This document shows, in pieces, positions 8,567 to 16,830 of a stretch of 64,000 nt of DNA. The notes beneath the pieces are model-generated. The model was not told where the DNA came from, ran no database searches, and saw nothing but the letters and a program-made list of their open reading frames with translations. Origin of the DNA: Oligoflexia bacterium (GTDB lineage Bacteria; Bdellovibrionota; UBA1018); assembly GCA_023701205.1 (NCBI GenBank), contig JAMPXJ010000008.1, forward strand, positions 1-64,000. Reading direction: 5' to 3'. Position 1 is the stretch's first letter. The number at the start of each line of letters is the position of its first letter. The position numbers and the translations under genes are program-made.

Positions 8567-9865
8567 ATGAGCCTCTTCCTGATCGTGCAACTCGCCCTTC
8601 ACCTGATGGTTTCGTCTCCGCATTGCCAAGCTGACGAATACAGCTGCGAAAGCCGCGGGGGTGTCCGCAAGGACGCATCCTGCTACTGCGAGGAGACCCG
8701 GAGCTTTTTCAGCCCGTACGAGGCCTACTGCGTGGAGCGCATGGTCAGCCGCCTGGTGGCCGGCTTTGACGGCCGCCTGAGCCTGCCCCAAGACGAGGCC
8801 TGTGACTATGATCGCGAGCTCGCCAGCCTCGGCAAGAAGACCAAGCCCTGCGACAATCCCGCCCGGGCCTTCTGCTCGCCGGCGCGCAATCCGAGCGTTT
8901 CCCATTCGCTCGAGCTCCGGCGCCAGCTCGATACAATGGAAGCGCAGTTCGAGAACGACCCCAAGATCCAGGAGTATCTCAAGGCGCGGAAAAAACAGGC
9001 CTGTTACGAGCTATCGGTCGAGGAATACGAGACTTGCCACAAGCTGCGGCAGGAGCTCTCCAGCGCCAGGCTTTACACCGCTCCGGTCAAGGCGCGCGCA
9101 GCGGAGGCCTTCGAGAGCGCACGAAGGGAGATCCTTTCGCTCGCGTCACGGCTTTCCGGCACTTCCGAAAAAACCCTGAAAGAGCTCCGTGAAGCCAAGC
9201 TCACCGTCGGAAGAACGACCCAAGGAACTCTCGTGAGCACCAATCATGTCCAGGCTGGCGTCGTCCATCTGGGCCGCTCCGCGCTACTCGCGGCGACGGC
9301 TCCTGAAGAGCTGGAGTTCACGCTTCTGCATGAGCTCGGTCACCTGCTTTTCCGCGACTACCCCAAGGCGCTCGCCGCCTGTCTCGGCAGCCCGGAGTCC
9401 GTCGCGGCCCAGGCTTCCGATCGCGCCTGTCTCAAGCGCGCCTCCCTCGCGACCCGCGTCTCGCACCCGGAATTTTCCTACAAGCTTCTCCAAGCGGACA
9501 CGTATTACGACACTCTTCCCCATTTCGACTGGACCCCGGACGACTGGCCCGAGGACGTGCCGAATTGCCAGCATTCGCAGCATATGGAGGCTTACGCCGA
9601 CTTCATCGCGGCGGAGGCCTTCGGCCCGCGGCTCGCCAGGCTGCCGAAAGCGGACCAGCTTCGCGCCGCGCAGGGCTTTGTCGCTGGGCGCTGCCGGGCT
9701 TATCTCGAGGAGCTCGAGAACCCTCCCGTCCCCCTGGATGGTCACCCCGCGGAAGAGGCCCGCATCAACCGCATCGTTCTTGCTCATCCGGCGATCCGAG
9801 CGGCCTTCGGCTGCTCAAGTGACGGCAGGAGCAGCCCTCATTATTGCGGAGGAGAGAGGAAATGA
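8567..9865 (+). CDS. Exported HExxH metalloprotease-like protein
   Basis: A protein of about 432 residues with a hydrophobic N-terminal signal (MSLFLIVQLALHLMVSS) and many cysteines, consistent with a disulfide-rich periplasmic or secreted protein. LLHELGHLLF carries a zinc-binding HExxH at about residues 256-260. A downstream MEAYADFIAAE (Glu about 342, Asp about 346) could supply the third ligand, as in gluzincin-type peptidases. I do not recognise a named family. An in-frame GTG immediately precedes the chosen ATG. The gene overlaps the next ORF by ATGA, so both are probably one operon. Confidence 0.65.
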   Translation: MSLFLIVQLALHLMVSSPHCQADEYSCESRGGVRKDASCYCEETRSFFSPYEAYCVERMVSRLVAGFDGRLSLPQDEACDYDRELASLGKKTKPCDNPARAFCSPARNPSVSHSLELRRQLDTMEAQFENDPKIQEYLKARKKQACYELSVEEYETCHKLRQELSSARLYTAPVKARAAEAFESARREILSLASRLSGTSEKTLKELREAKLTVGRTTQGTLVSTNHVQAGVVHLGRSALLAATAPEELEFTLLHELGHLLFRDYPKALAACLGSPESVAAQASDRACLKRASLATRVSHPEFSYKLLQADTYYDTLPHFDWTPDDWPEDVPNCQHSQHMEAYADFIAAEAFGPRLARLPKADQLRAAQGFVAGRCRAYLEELENPPVPLDGHPAEEARINRIVLAHPAIRAAFGCSSDGRSSPHYCGGERK

Positions 9866-10308
9866 AGCAGACCCACCTCGCTCCCCTGCTCGCCGCGACT
9901 TTCCTGCTCGCCTCTGTCTTGCCGGCTTCGGAGGCCCGGGCGGCCGACTCCGAGTGCCGCGAGCTCTTTTCGATCCGCGACGATCGCCCGGCCCTCGAGA
10001 CGCTCCGGTCCGCGCTTCGCCTCTGCGGCGCGCGCGTGGACGTGAAATCCGTGAGTGGCGGCTGGGTGACCCGCGCCTCGACGGCCGCGAGGACGCGCGA
10101 GCTCGAAGCCCATGTTCGCACGATCCTCGATAGCCTTCGCGGGAAGCTCCCGTCCCTCCGAGCGCAGGAGGCCTGTCCTCATCCGCTTCGGATCCTAGGG
10201 CTGCAACCGAACCAGCGGGAGACGACGATCTGCCCGGACTCCGAGCTGCCAGAGCTGCAGCAGCTTTCTGAAATCGCAGCGCGTTACGGCGGGGCAAAGC
10301 CGAATTGA
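9862..10308 (+). CDS. Small secreted protein coupled to the HExxH gene
   Basis: A protein of about 148 residues with a clear signal peptide (LAPLLAATFLLASVLPASEA, then ARA before the likely cleavage site) and four cysteines in the mature part (CRELF, LRLCGAR, EACPHP, TICPDS). The ATG at 9862 is preceded by GGAGAGAGGA and overlaps the stop of the HExxH gene (ATGA). An upstream in-frame start at 9844 is less likely. Function is unknown. Tight coupling to a putative protease suggests a partner, chaperone or inhibitor, which is inference. Confidence 0.65.
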   Translation: MKQTHLAPLLAATFLLASVLPASEARAADSECRELFSIRDDRPALETLRSALRLCGARVDVKSVSGGWVTRASTAARTRELEAHVRTILDSLRGKLPSLRAQEACPHPLRILGLQPNQRETTICPDSELPELQQLSEIAARYGGAKPN

Positions 10309-10315
10309 CCGGCAC

Positions 10316-10748
10316 CTAACCTAACGAGTCCAGGAAGTCGCGCAACTGATCGCGCATTCCTTCGCGTTCCGACCAGGCCTCGATCTCCGACATGCTTATG
10401 GGATGTGCTTTCGCGACAGCTACGGCCTGATTGAGCCCCTGTCTGTCGCTCCAATGATAATAGGCCGCCAGGCGGTCTTTCACGCAATCAGTTGGGGTCA
10501 GGAGCTTCAGCGTCCCCTGCGGCAATTTCAGCTCTGCGAATTCACGAATGGGCTGGTCCCCGATGAGGACGGCCGCTCCCGGAAACTCAACCGCATATTT
10601 TGAGCCAGCGTGCGTGTCTGTTTTCCGTGTAGACGGACACCACCGCACCACCCGACAGGAATGCATCGATCCCCGCATTCCGAAGCGCCTCGCAAACGAC
10701 CGCCCCCAGTTCAGCCAACGACATTTTTCCGCTGATCTGGGTTTTCAC
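10316..10748 (-). pseudogene. Degenerate nucleotidyltransferase-like gene (frameshift and internal deletion)
   Basis: The N-terminal part reads in one frame from a GTG at 10748 that overlaps the regulator's stop (GTGA). It includes ALRNAGIDAFLSGGAVVSVY, the GG-V-S type start of a nucleotidyltransferase fold, and runs into a stop soon after about 10610. The rest reads in another frame from about 10620 to the stop at 10316: KYAVEFPGAAVLIGDQPI, then LKLLTPTDCVKDRLAAYYHW. From memory of this family, the DLDF-containing catalytic segment of roughly 40 residues that should join them is missing. It is therefore probably dead rather than a sequencing error. It sits directly behind a winged-helix gene, as in nucleotidyltransferase toxin-antitoxin-like pairs. 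Confidence 0.65.
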
Positions 10749-11077
10749 AAAGGCTTCCCTCTGCGGCGGGGACGCGTACGCCGGGTGAAATACCTGTCGA
10801 GAACTTCAGGGGGCAGGTTTTTCAGCGCTTTCTTCAATAAGGCTGCCAACTCGTCTTGAAACAGATACCTAGGGTTGAATTCATAAACGCGGGTTCGTCC
10901 AACCAGACGGCTCGACAAGATTCCCTCAAGCTCAAATCGCTCCAGCTGCCGCTGAACCTGGCTGACGGCCAAGCCGAAGGTCGTGGCAATCCCTCTCGGA
11001 TACCCCGAACCGGTGTTCGCGATCAGGAGAAGGACCTTTTCCGCAGTTTCGTTTCCAAACAAGCCGGACAGCAACAT
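10745..11077 (-). CDS. Winged-helix transcriptional regulator
   Basis: A 110-residue protein whose N-terminal 70 residues form a helix-turn-helix/winged-helix domain (AEKVLLLIANTGSGYPRGIA, then FGLAVSQVQRQLERFELEG as the recognition region, and a wing ILSSRLVGRTRVYEFNPRY). The C-terminal tail is basic (RRTRPRRRG). It overlaps the downstream degenerate nucleotidyltransferase by four bases. Two A/T-centred inverted repeats lie at and just upstream of its own start, so it is probably autoregulated. Such pairs are often antitoxin-like regulators with nucleotidyltransferase partners; here the partner appears broken. Confidence 0.75.
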   Translation of the reverse strand: MLLSGLFGNETAEKVLLLIANTGSGYPRGIATTFGLAVSQVQRQLERFELEGILSSRLVGRTRVYEFNPRYLFQDELAALLKKALKNLPPEVLDRYFTRRTRPRRRGKPL

Positions 11078-11116
11078 GACCTTGAATTAGGTTAATATGA
11101 CCTTATATTTAGGTCA
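11077..11116. promoter_or_regulatory. Two operator-like inverted repeats upstream of the winged-helix gene
   Basis: Site 1 (11077-11094) reads TGACCTTGAATTAGGTTA and site 2 (11098-11116) reads TGACCTTATATTTAGGTCA. Both are dyads with TGACCT / AGGTCA half-sites separated by A/T. They start 21 bp apart, two helical turns, so two dimers could bind the same face. Site 1 overlaps the regulator's start codon on the minus strand. A TTGACC sequence on the minus strand lies within site 2 and could be part of the -35 element. Autorepression is the simplest reading. Confidence 0.6.
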
Positions 11117-11150
11117 ATTCAAAACCCCTCACCCGGTCCAAAAATGGGGG

Positions 11151-11180
11151 TTGGCGATCCCGGCGGGCCTGGGATATCTT
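11151..11180 (+). promoter_or_regulatory. Candidate sigma-70-type promoter for the TPR-gshA pair
   Basis: TTGGCG (11151-11156) and TATCTT (11175-11180) are separated by 18 bp, which would start transcription about 14 bp before the ATG at 11201. Both boxes match the consensus at four of six positions. A GGAGA stretch lies between the predicted start site and the ATG. Confidence 0.35.
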
Positions 11181-11200
11181 AGCCTCGAAACCGGAGATCC

Positions 11201-12268
11201 ATGTCCATTCGGCTACTTGCTCCACTCTTTTTCCTTCTCTCGATCATGGCGCCGGTCGCCCAGGGCGCTCCGACCGAGCTCGGCCCTGTTTCAGCCGAAG
11301 AAGCGGCGCTTCTCTGGAAGGACGGCGACTCCGCCTTCGAGTCGCGCGACTATCAGCGCGCGGTGACGCTGCTGCAGCGGCTCGTCGATCGTTACCCCGG
11401 CCACGTGGGTTTTCTCGAAAGCCACCGGCTGCTCGGCGAAGCTTATCTCGCCTTGAGCGAGCAGGAAGAGGAGAAAGGCAACTCCGAACAGGCGCGCGCG
11501 CTGGCCATCCGGGCGCTTCCCCCGCTTCGTTATTATTCCTCCGGCTCCCGGGATTTCGCCGCGGCGGCGCGGGCCAAGATCCTGCTGGGCCATGCGTTTC
11601 TCGCCTCGGGCAAGCTCCATGAGGCGCTCCTTTGCGCGCTCGAGATCGGCAAGGGCGTTCCTCGTCCGCCCGCGCCGGTGCGCGTGCAGGGGCTCCTGCT
11701 GAAGACGCTCGCGCAGCTCGCGCTTAAGCGCCACGGCGAAGCCGAGCGCACCCTTTCGTCGGCGCGCCGACTCCTGAACGAGAAAGAGCCCGCCCCGGGT
11801 CCGCTTCGCGGCGAAACGGCATTCGTCGAGCTGCGCTTCAGGACCGATCAGTGCGCCAGGCTGCCGAGCGCCCGCAGGATGGGGGAGGCCCAGGCGCGGA
11901 CCCAGATCGCACGCCGCGGTGCCTGCCTGCTCGAGGCGTTGCTGACCTACCGGACGGCGCTCGAAGCAGGCGATCCGCACTACGCCAGGAAAGCCACGCG
12001 GGCGACGAGGCTCTCGATCGAAGGCCATGTCCAGGCCTGTCTCGATCCTCCGGCGCCGCTCCCGCTCAAGCCCCAGGATCGCACGCCGCTACAGCTCCAG
12101 CGGTATCGCGAGGAGCTGGTCCTGGGACTCCGGGACGACTGCGCGAAGACCCGCCGCCTCGGGGCCGAGATCGTGACTTCCTGGCTCGGCGCGGACGCCA
12201 AGGTCAAGCTTCCCGGCGAAGGTCCCGCGCTCGCGCTCTCGATCGCCAAGCTGCTGGAGACCCGATGA
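11201..12268 (+). CDS. Exported tetratricopeptide-repeat protein
   Basis: A 355-residue protein with a signal peptide (LLAPLFFLLSIMAPVAQG, cleaved after AQG). Helical repeats of TPR type follow, for example SAFESRDYQRAVTLLQRLVD, HRLLGEAYLALSEQEEEK and LGHAFLASGKLHEALLC. It is likely periplasmic and a protein-binding scaffold. No catalytic motif is seen. Its stop overlaps the gshA start (ATGA), an odd pairing of an exported protein with a cytosolic glutathione-pathway enzyme. GGAGAT lies just before the ATG. Confidence 0.7.
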   Translation: MSIRLLAPLFFLLSIMAPVAQGAPTELGPVSAEEAALLWKDGDSAFESRDYQRAVTLLQRLVDRYPGHVGFLESHRLLGEAYLALSEQEEEKGNSEQARALAIRALPPLRYYSSGSRDFAAAARAKILLGHAFLASGKLHEALLCALEIGKGVPRPPAPVRVQGLLLKTLAQLALKRHGEAERTLSSARRLLNEKEPAPGPLRGETAFVELRFRTDQCARLPSARRMGEAQARTQIARRGACLLEALLTYRTALEAGDPHYARKATRATRLSIEGHVQACLDPPAPLPLKPQDRTPLQLQRYREELVLGLRDDCAKTRRLGAEIVTSWLGADAKVKLPGEGPALALSIAKLLETR

Positions 12269-13557
12269 CCAAAGCCCTGCTCGCCCAGAAGATCCTGGAG
12301 AATCGCCGCGCCCTGGAGGAATGGCACCAGGAGCACGCGCGCCACGCACCTCCCCCGTTCTACTGCTCCATCGATCTGCGCGACGCCGGCTTCAAGATCG
12401 CGCCCGTGGACAGCAACCTCTATCCCGCGGGCTTCAACAACATCTGTCCGGAGGATCTGCGCACCGCCGGCCCGATCGTACGTGCCGAGCTCGACCGGAT
12501 CGCGCGCCGGCTCGGCCACGCTTCGCCTCAGCGGATCCTGATCCTGCCGGAGAGCCATACCTCCAACCGCTACTACATCGAGAATCTCTTTTACCTGCGC
12601 CAGATCATCCGGGACGCGGGCCTCGAGGTGGAGCTGGGCTGGTACGATCCCGCCGCGGCCGCGGGCACGGAGCCCGCGACGCCGGTGACGCTGGTTTCCG
12701 CGACGGAAAAGAGTCTCCTGGCGCGTCCTCTCCGGATCGACGCCGGCGTGGTTTCCGCCGGCGGCTTCGTTCCCGACCTGGTGCTGCTCAACAACGATTT
12801 CTCCGGCGGCTATCCCGAGCCGCTCGACGCGGTGACCCAGCCGATCATCCCGAGCCATGCGCTCGGCTGGCATACGCGCAAGAAATCGGAGCACTTCCGG
12901 CATTACAACGCGCTCGCCGCGGAGTTCGCGCGGATCGTCGGTGTCGATCCCTGGCTGATTCAGATCGAGACCGAGGAAGTCGCGCCCGTGAATTTCAATG
13001 AGGAGCAGGGAATCGAGGAGGTCGCCCGTTCGGCCGAGCGCATTCTCGCGGAAACCCGGGAAGCCTACAAAGCGCGCGGCATCAGCCGACGTCCTTTCGT
13101 TTTCGCGAAGAACAACGCCGGCACCTACGGGATGGGAATCCTGGTCGCGCATTCGGCCGACGAGATCCGCCAGCTCAACCGCCGCGGCAAGAACAAGATG
13201 AGCGTGGGGAAAAACCGCATGGTCATTCAGAGCGTCGCGGTCCAGGAGGGCGTACCCACGGCGACGCTCGTGGATCGCCTCGCCGCGGAGCCCGTGATCT
13301 ATCTGGTCGGCGGCGAGCTGATCGGCGGCTTCCTGCGCACGAACACCGAGCGCGGCGAGGAGGACAACCTCAACGCCCAGGGCATGGTGTTCAAGAAGCT
13401 TTGCATGTCGGATCTGCGCGAACCGGAACCCGGCGAGGCCGGCGACGAGCCGCTGCTGGAGCTCGTATACGGCTCCATCGCGCGGATCTCGGCGCTGGCC
13501 ACCGGCAAGGAGCTCGCGCTCGAGGCCTCGGCCCGCGCGTCCTCGCCGCCGCGGTAA
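12265..13557 (+). CDS. gshA: Glutamate-cysteine ligase, proteobacterial ATP-grasp type
   Basis: A 430-residue protein matching the acidithiobacilli-type gamma-glutamylcysteine synthetase, which is unrelated in sequence to E. coli GshA. Recognisable stretches are CSIDLRDAGFKIAPVDSNLY with FNNIC, LPESHTSNRYYIENL, VFAKNNAGTYGMGI and VGGELIGGFLRTN. It joins glutamate and cysteine with ATP in the first step of glutathione synthesis. No gshB lies in the window. The ATG at 12265 overlaps the stop of the preceding TPR gene; the frame extends upstream, but that part is the shadow of the TPR gene. Length is normal for the family. Confidence 0.85.
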   Translation: MTKALLAQKILENRRALEEWHQEHARHAPPPFYCSIDLRDAGFKIAPVDSNLYPAGFNNICPEDLRTAGPIVRAELDRIARRLGHASPQRILILPESHTSNRYYIENLFYLRQIIRDAGLEVELGWYDPAAAAGTEPATPVTLVSATEKSLLARPLRIDAGVVSAGGFVPDLVLLNNDFSGGYPEPLDAVTQPIIPSHALGWHTRKKSEHFRHYNALAAEFARIVGVDPWLIQIETEEVAPVNFNEEQGIEEVARSAERILAETREAYKARGISRRPFVFAKNNAGTYGMGILVAHSADEIRQLNRRGKNKMSVGKNRMVIQSVAVQEGVPTATLVDRLAAEPVIYLVGGELIGGFLRTNTERGEEDNLNAQGMVFKKLCMSDLREPEPGEAGDEPLLELVYGSIARISALATGKELALEASARASSPPR

Positions 13558-13620
13558 GCTTTTCCGGGAACACTTCACTTACCACTACTGACATCCTCGG
13601 GGGCCTGTTACGCTGATGTC

Positions 13621-14313
13621 ATGACCGGGCTCCGGAAAGGCTTTTTCATCACCTTCGTCGCCGCGCTCCTTTGGGCGGGAGCCGTGCTTTCGCGACCGTA
13701 CGTTCTCCAGCCTCACTGCATGGACCGTCCCGAAAACTGCGCGCCTCAGGCCGTCTGGGCCATGGACCAGCCCGGCCTGGGACTCGAGAATCCCCAGGCC
13801 GACGCGCTCTCCGATCTGACCCAGAACGCCGCGGGAATTCTCGCCTTCAGCGCGCCCATGGTCTGGCACGGGACGCTGGCGGCCCTCGGCCGCTCCACCC
13901 CCGCCTTGGCGCTTTCGCAGGCCGGATTCGACTTCATGGTCATCCTGCAGAGCGTGTGCTGGAACGGCGTCGGCACCGAGCTCGCGCACGCGCTTTTCCA
14001 GCGCCCGCGCCCGTTCGTATTCGCCGCCGCCGAAAAGGCGAAAAACCCCTCGAACTACACCTCCTTTTACTCGGGCCATACCAGCTTCGCCGCCGCGGCG
14101 AGCTTCGCGCTCCTGCTCATGCTCATCGCTCGCGGCGCGCCGCTCTGGATGACGTTCCTGGCCGGCGCGGTCGGTCAGGTGCTGATCCTGTCCACCGCGT
14201 TCTTCCGCGTGCTGGCGGGCCGCCATTTCGTGTCGGATGTCCTCGCGGGCGCCGTCGCGGGCGCGCTCGTCGCTTGCATCGTGGCTTCGCTTTACCGGCG
14301 CGAACGCAACTGA
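13621..14313 (+). CDS. PAP2-superfamily membrane phosphatase
   Basis: A 230-residue multi-spanning membrane protein with the phosphatidic acid phosphatase type 2 motifs in order: FQRPRPF (motif 1), YSGHTSF (motif 2, catalytic His) and FRVLAGRHFVSD (motif 3, His nucleophile and Asp). It would dephosphorylate a lipid phosphate or undecaprenyl pyrophosphate at the outer face of the inner membrane. The substrate is not determined. It begins 63 bp after gshA and is followed by DUF2231 and GH15 genes on the same strand. Confidence 0.8.
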   Translation: MTGLRKGFFITFVAALLWAGAVLSRPYVLQPHCMDRPENCAPQAVWAMDQPGLGLENPQADALSDLTQNAAGILAFSAPMVWHGTLAALGRSTPALALSQAGFDFMVILQSVCWNGVGTELAHALFQRPRPFVFAAAEKAKNPSNYTSFYSGHTSFAAAASFALLLMLIARGAPLWMTFLAGAVGQVLILSTAFFRVLAGRHFVSDVLAGAVAGALVACIVASLYRRERN

Positions 14314-14404
14314 TGCGCCCCAGTCCTGGCCCCGCCCTTGCTTGCTAATCCGGCAAAGCGCCGCTTCGGCCCTGTCCCCCTATCCCCCTATTCAAGGAGG
14401 CACC

Positions 14405-14905
14405 GTGATCAAGGAATTCCTGCAAGGCCGCTTCATGAAGCACCCGCTTCACCCGCTCCTGGTTCACATTCCCGTCGGGCTTTGGGTCGCCAGTTTCGTC
14501 TCGGACATCGTTTACATGGCCAATGGCAGCCCGAACTTCGCGATCCTGTCGTATTTCTGCATCCTGTTCGGCCTGATCGGAGCCGCGATCGCGGTACCCG
14601 CGGGAATGGCCGATTACCTTTCGATCCCCGCCGAGACCCACCCGAAGCGCATCGCCACCACGCATCTGATGCTGAACGTGATCGTCACGGTGCTCTTCCT
14701 CATCAACTTCCTCTCGCGCCGCGGCCTGGAGGAAGGCGTTCCGGGCATGATCACCCGAGGCCAGTTCATCCTCACGCTCTTCAGCATCGTGCTGCTCGGG
14801 ATCTCGGGTTATCTGGGCGGGCTCCTCGTGTATGATCATGGGATCGGCTTCAAGCCGCAGCTTCGCGGCCGCGAGCGCACCGAGGAATCCCGTCGCGCGG
14901 CATGA
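14405..14905 (+). CDS. DUF2231-family membrane protein
   Basis: A 166-residue integral membrane protein with four predicted membrane segments. It has the DUF2231 hallmark near the N-terminus, HPLHPLLVHIPVGLWVASF, whose histidines suggest a redox or heme function in this family, though none is established. The start is GTG at 14405, fixed by a perfect AAGGAGG four bases upstream. The frame continues upstream without a better start. The stop overlaps the next gene's ATG (ATGA), so it is co-translated with the GH15 protein. Confidence 0.8.
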   Translation: MIKEFLQGRFMKHPLHPLLVHIPVGLWVASFVSDIVYMANGSPNFAILSYFCILFGLIGAAIAVPAGMADYLSIPAETHPKRIATTHLMLNVIVTVLFLINFLSRRGLEEGVPGMITRGQFILTLFSIVLLGISGYLGGLLVYDHGIGFKPQLRGRERTEESRRAA

Positions 14906-16761
14906 GCCATCTGGCGCTCAGCGACTATGGCCTGGTCGGAAATCACTCGAGCAGCGCGCTGATCAGCTATCTGGGCTCGATCGACTGGTGCTGCCTGCCC
15001 TATCTGGATTCGCCGAGCCATTTCGCCGCGCTCCTGGATGAAGGCCAGGGCGGGCGATTTCAGATCATGCCGCAGGGGGATTTCCGATCCGAGCAGAATT
15101 ACCTGCAGCGTACGCTCGTGCTCGAAACGGTCTTCGAGACGCCGCATGGCCGTGGCATGCTCATCGACTGGATGCCGATGGAGGAAACCGGCGGCGCCTC
15201 CCGCGCGCCCGTCATCCGCCGCCGTGTCGAGGTCATCGACGGCCGGATCCAGTGGCTGCTTCACTGCGCGCCGCGCTTCCGGTACGGCACCCAGGCCGCC
15301 ACGGCCGAACGCTTCCGTCGCGGCGTGCTGTTCCGCTCCGAATCCTCGCACGACGAGCTGGCGCTCCTGCAATCGGAGATTCCCCTGGAGCTCGCGCCGG
15401 AAGCGAGCTCGGTCGCGGCGCGTTTCACGCTCGAGGCCGGCCAGACCGCGCATTTCACCTGGAGCTGGGGTCGCCCCCTCGACGAAATTCCGTTCGAGAG
15501 CCCCCGTGCCTCGATCGAGGCGTGGCACGCGGTCGCGCACCGCTGTCCGCCGGAAGGGTGCATCTTCGCGGGCCCATGGCACGACGCCGTGGCCCGTTCT
15601 TCGCTCCTGCTGCAGGTCCTGCAAAGCCCGGCGCTTGGCTCCATCGCCCAGGCGGTCACGACCTCCCTGCCCGGGCGAGGCGAGCACGGCCGCACCTGGG
15701 ATTACCGCTATGCCTGGATTCGCGACTCGGCGATCGCCATGCAGGCGCTCGCCAGCCTCGGCGCCAGCCAGCAGGCCCGGAAGCTCTTCGGCTGGCTCAC
15801 CGATCTTCTGCGTCGCGACGGACCCGAGGGCCTCCAGCCGGTTTACCGGCTTGACGGCGGCAGGTTCCTGCCCGAGAGCGAGGTAGTCGCGCTGGAGGGC
15901 TACCGCCATCTCGGTCCCGTCCGCGTTGGGAACAACTCCTCCCGTCATTTCGAGCTCGATCTCTTCGGCCACCTCATGCTCGCCGCCGCGCAATACCACG
16001 CGCTCTTCGGCGAGCTGCCCGAGGGCGTCTGGCCGCGCCTCGCGGAGATCGCCGATTACCTCTGCCAGGTCTGGCGCCGACCTGACCGCGGCCCGTGGAG
16101 CACTCGCACGAAGAGCGAGCACTTCGTGGCCTCCAAGGCTTACTGCTGGGCGGCGCTCGACCGCGCCTGCGCGCTCGCCCCCCGGATGGGCTGGTCCGTG
16201 CCCGCGCGCTGGCGCGAGGAGCGCGACATCCTCCACCGGATGATCTGCACGCAGGGCTACGACAGCGAGCGCCGGAGCTTCATCCGCGCGTTCGGCGACC
16301 GCGAAATCGACGCTTCCGTGCTGGACATTCCCTGGCTCGGTCTCCTGCCTTTCGATGATCCGCGGGTGCAGTCCACGTTACATGCGGTCGAAGAGGAGCT
16401 GCTCGACGGCGTGCTGCTGCACCGTTATCGCGCGGCCGACGGGCTTCCGGGAACCGACGGAACTTATCTCGGCGCCACCTCCAAGTGGCTCACCTGCCTC
16501 GCGCTCTCGGGCCGCGTGGACGAGGCCGGCGACACGCTGGCTGAAATCTGCTCCTTCGCCTCGCCCACGGGGATGTTCAGCGAGCAGGTCACCCCGGGCA
16601 CGGGCGAGATGTCGGGCAATCTTCCCTGCGCCTCCTCCCATCTCGGCCTGATTCATGCCGCGCTCTACGTGGGCGCCGCGCGCGGAAGAGCGCTGCCGGC
16701 GGGGGCCCTGATCGGGATGCCCGCGGCCGTGCTTCCTTCGCCTTTGTCCCGCACGGCCTGA
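14902..16761 (+). CDS. GH15-family glucoamylase/trehalase-like protein with altered acid position
   Basis: A 619-residue cytoplasmic protein with the GH15 two-part layout: an N-terminal beta-sandwich (SDYGLVGNHSSSALISYLGS) and an (alpha/alpha)6 barrel from about residue 240. Barrel landmarks are RTWDYRYAWIRDSA, RVGNNSSRHFELDLFGHLM, GTYLGATSKWL and MFSEQVTPGTGEMSGN. Glu561 in FSEQV fits the catalytic base. At the usual general-acid site, where related proteins have a Trp-Glu in GIWEVR, this protein has GPWSTR with Ser400. It may use another residue (a Glu lies four residues later) or have changed activity. Relatives hydrolyse trehalose or alpha-glucans. Confidence 0.8.
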   Translation: MSHLALSDYGLVGNHSSSALISYLGSIDWCCLPYLDSPSHFAALLDEGQGGRFQIMPQGDFRSEQNYLQRTLVLETVFETPHGRGMLIDWMPMEETGGASRAPVIRRRVEVIDGRIQWLLHCAPRFRYGTQAATAERFRRGVLFRSESSHDELALLQSEIPLELAPEASSVAARFTLEAGQTAHFTWSWGRPLDEIPFESPRASIEAWHAVAHRCPPEGCIFAGPWHDAVARSSLLLQVLQSPALGSIAQAVTTSLPGRGEHGRTWDYRYAWIRDSAIAMQALASLGASQQARKLFGWLTDLLRRDGPEGLQPVYRLDGGRFLPESEVVALEGYRHLGPVRVGNNSSRHFELDLFGHLMLAAAQYHALFGELPEGVWPRLAEIADYLCQVWRRPDRGPWSTRTKSEHFVASKAYCWAALDRACALAPRMGWSVPARWREERDILHRMICTQGYDSERRSFIRAFGDREIDASVLDIPWLGLLPFDDPRVQSTLHAVEEELLDGVLLHRYRAADGLPGTDGTYLGATSKWLTCLALSGRVDEAGDTLAEICSFASPTGMFSEQVTPGTGEMSGNLPCASSHLGLIHAALYVGAARGRALPAGALIGMPAAVLPSPLSRTA

Positions 16762-16830
16762 GCGCCGGAACGTCCGGAGCCGAGAAATGCGGTAGTGAAA
16801 CCCCGGAAACCCATGTAAGAATACAGGAAC

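Noticed and set aside
11980..13578. Long minus-strand frame opposite gshA
   Set aside because: gshA has unmistakable motifs on the plus strand; the antisense frame does not.
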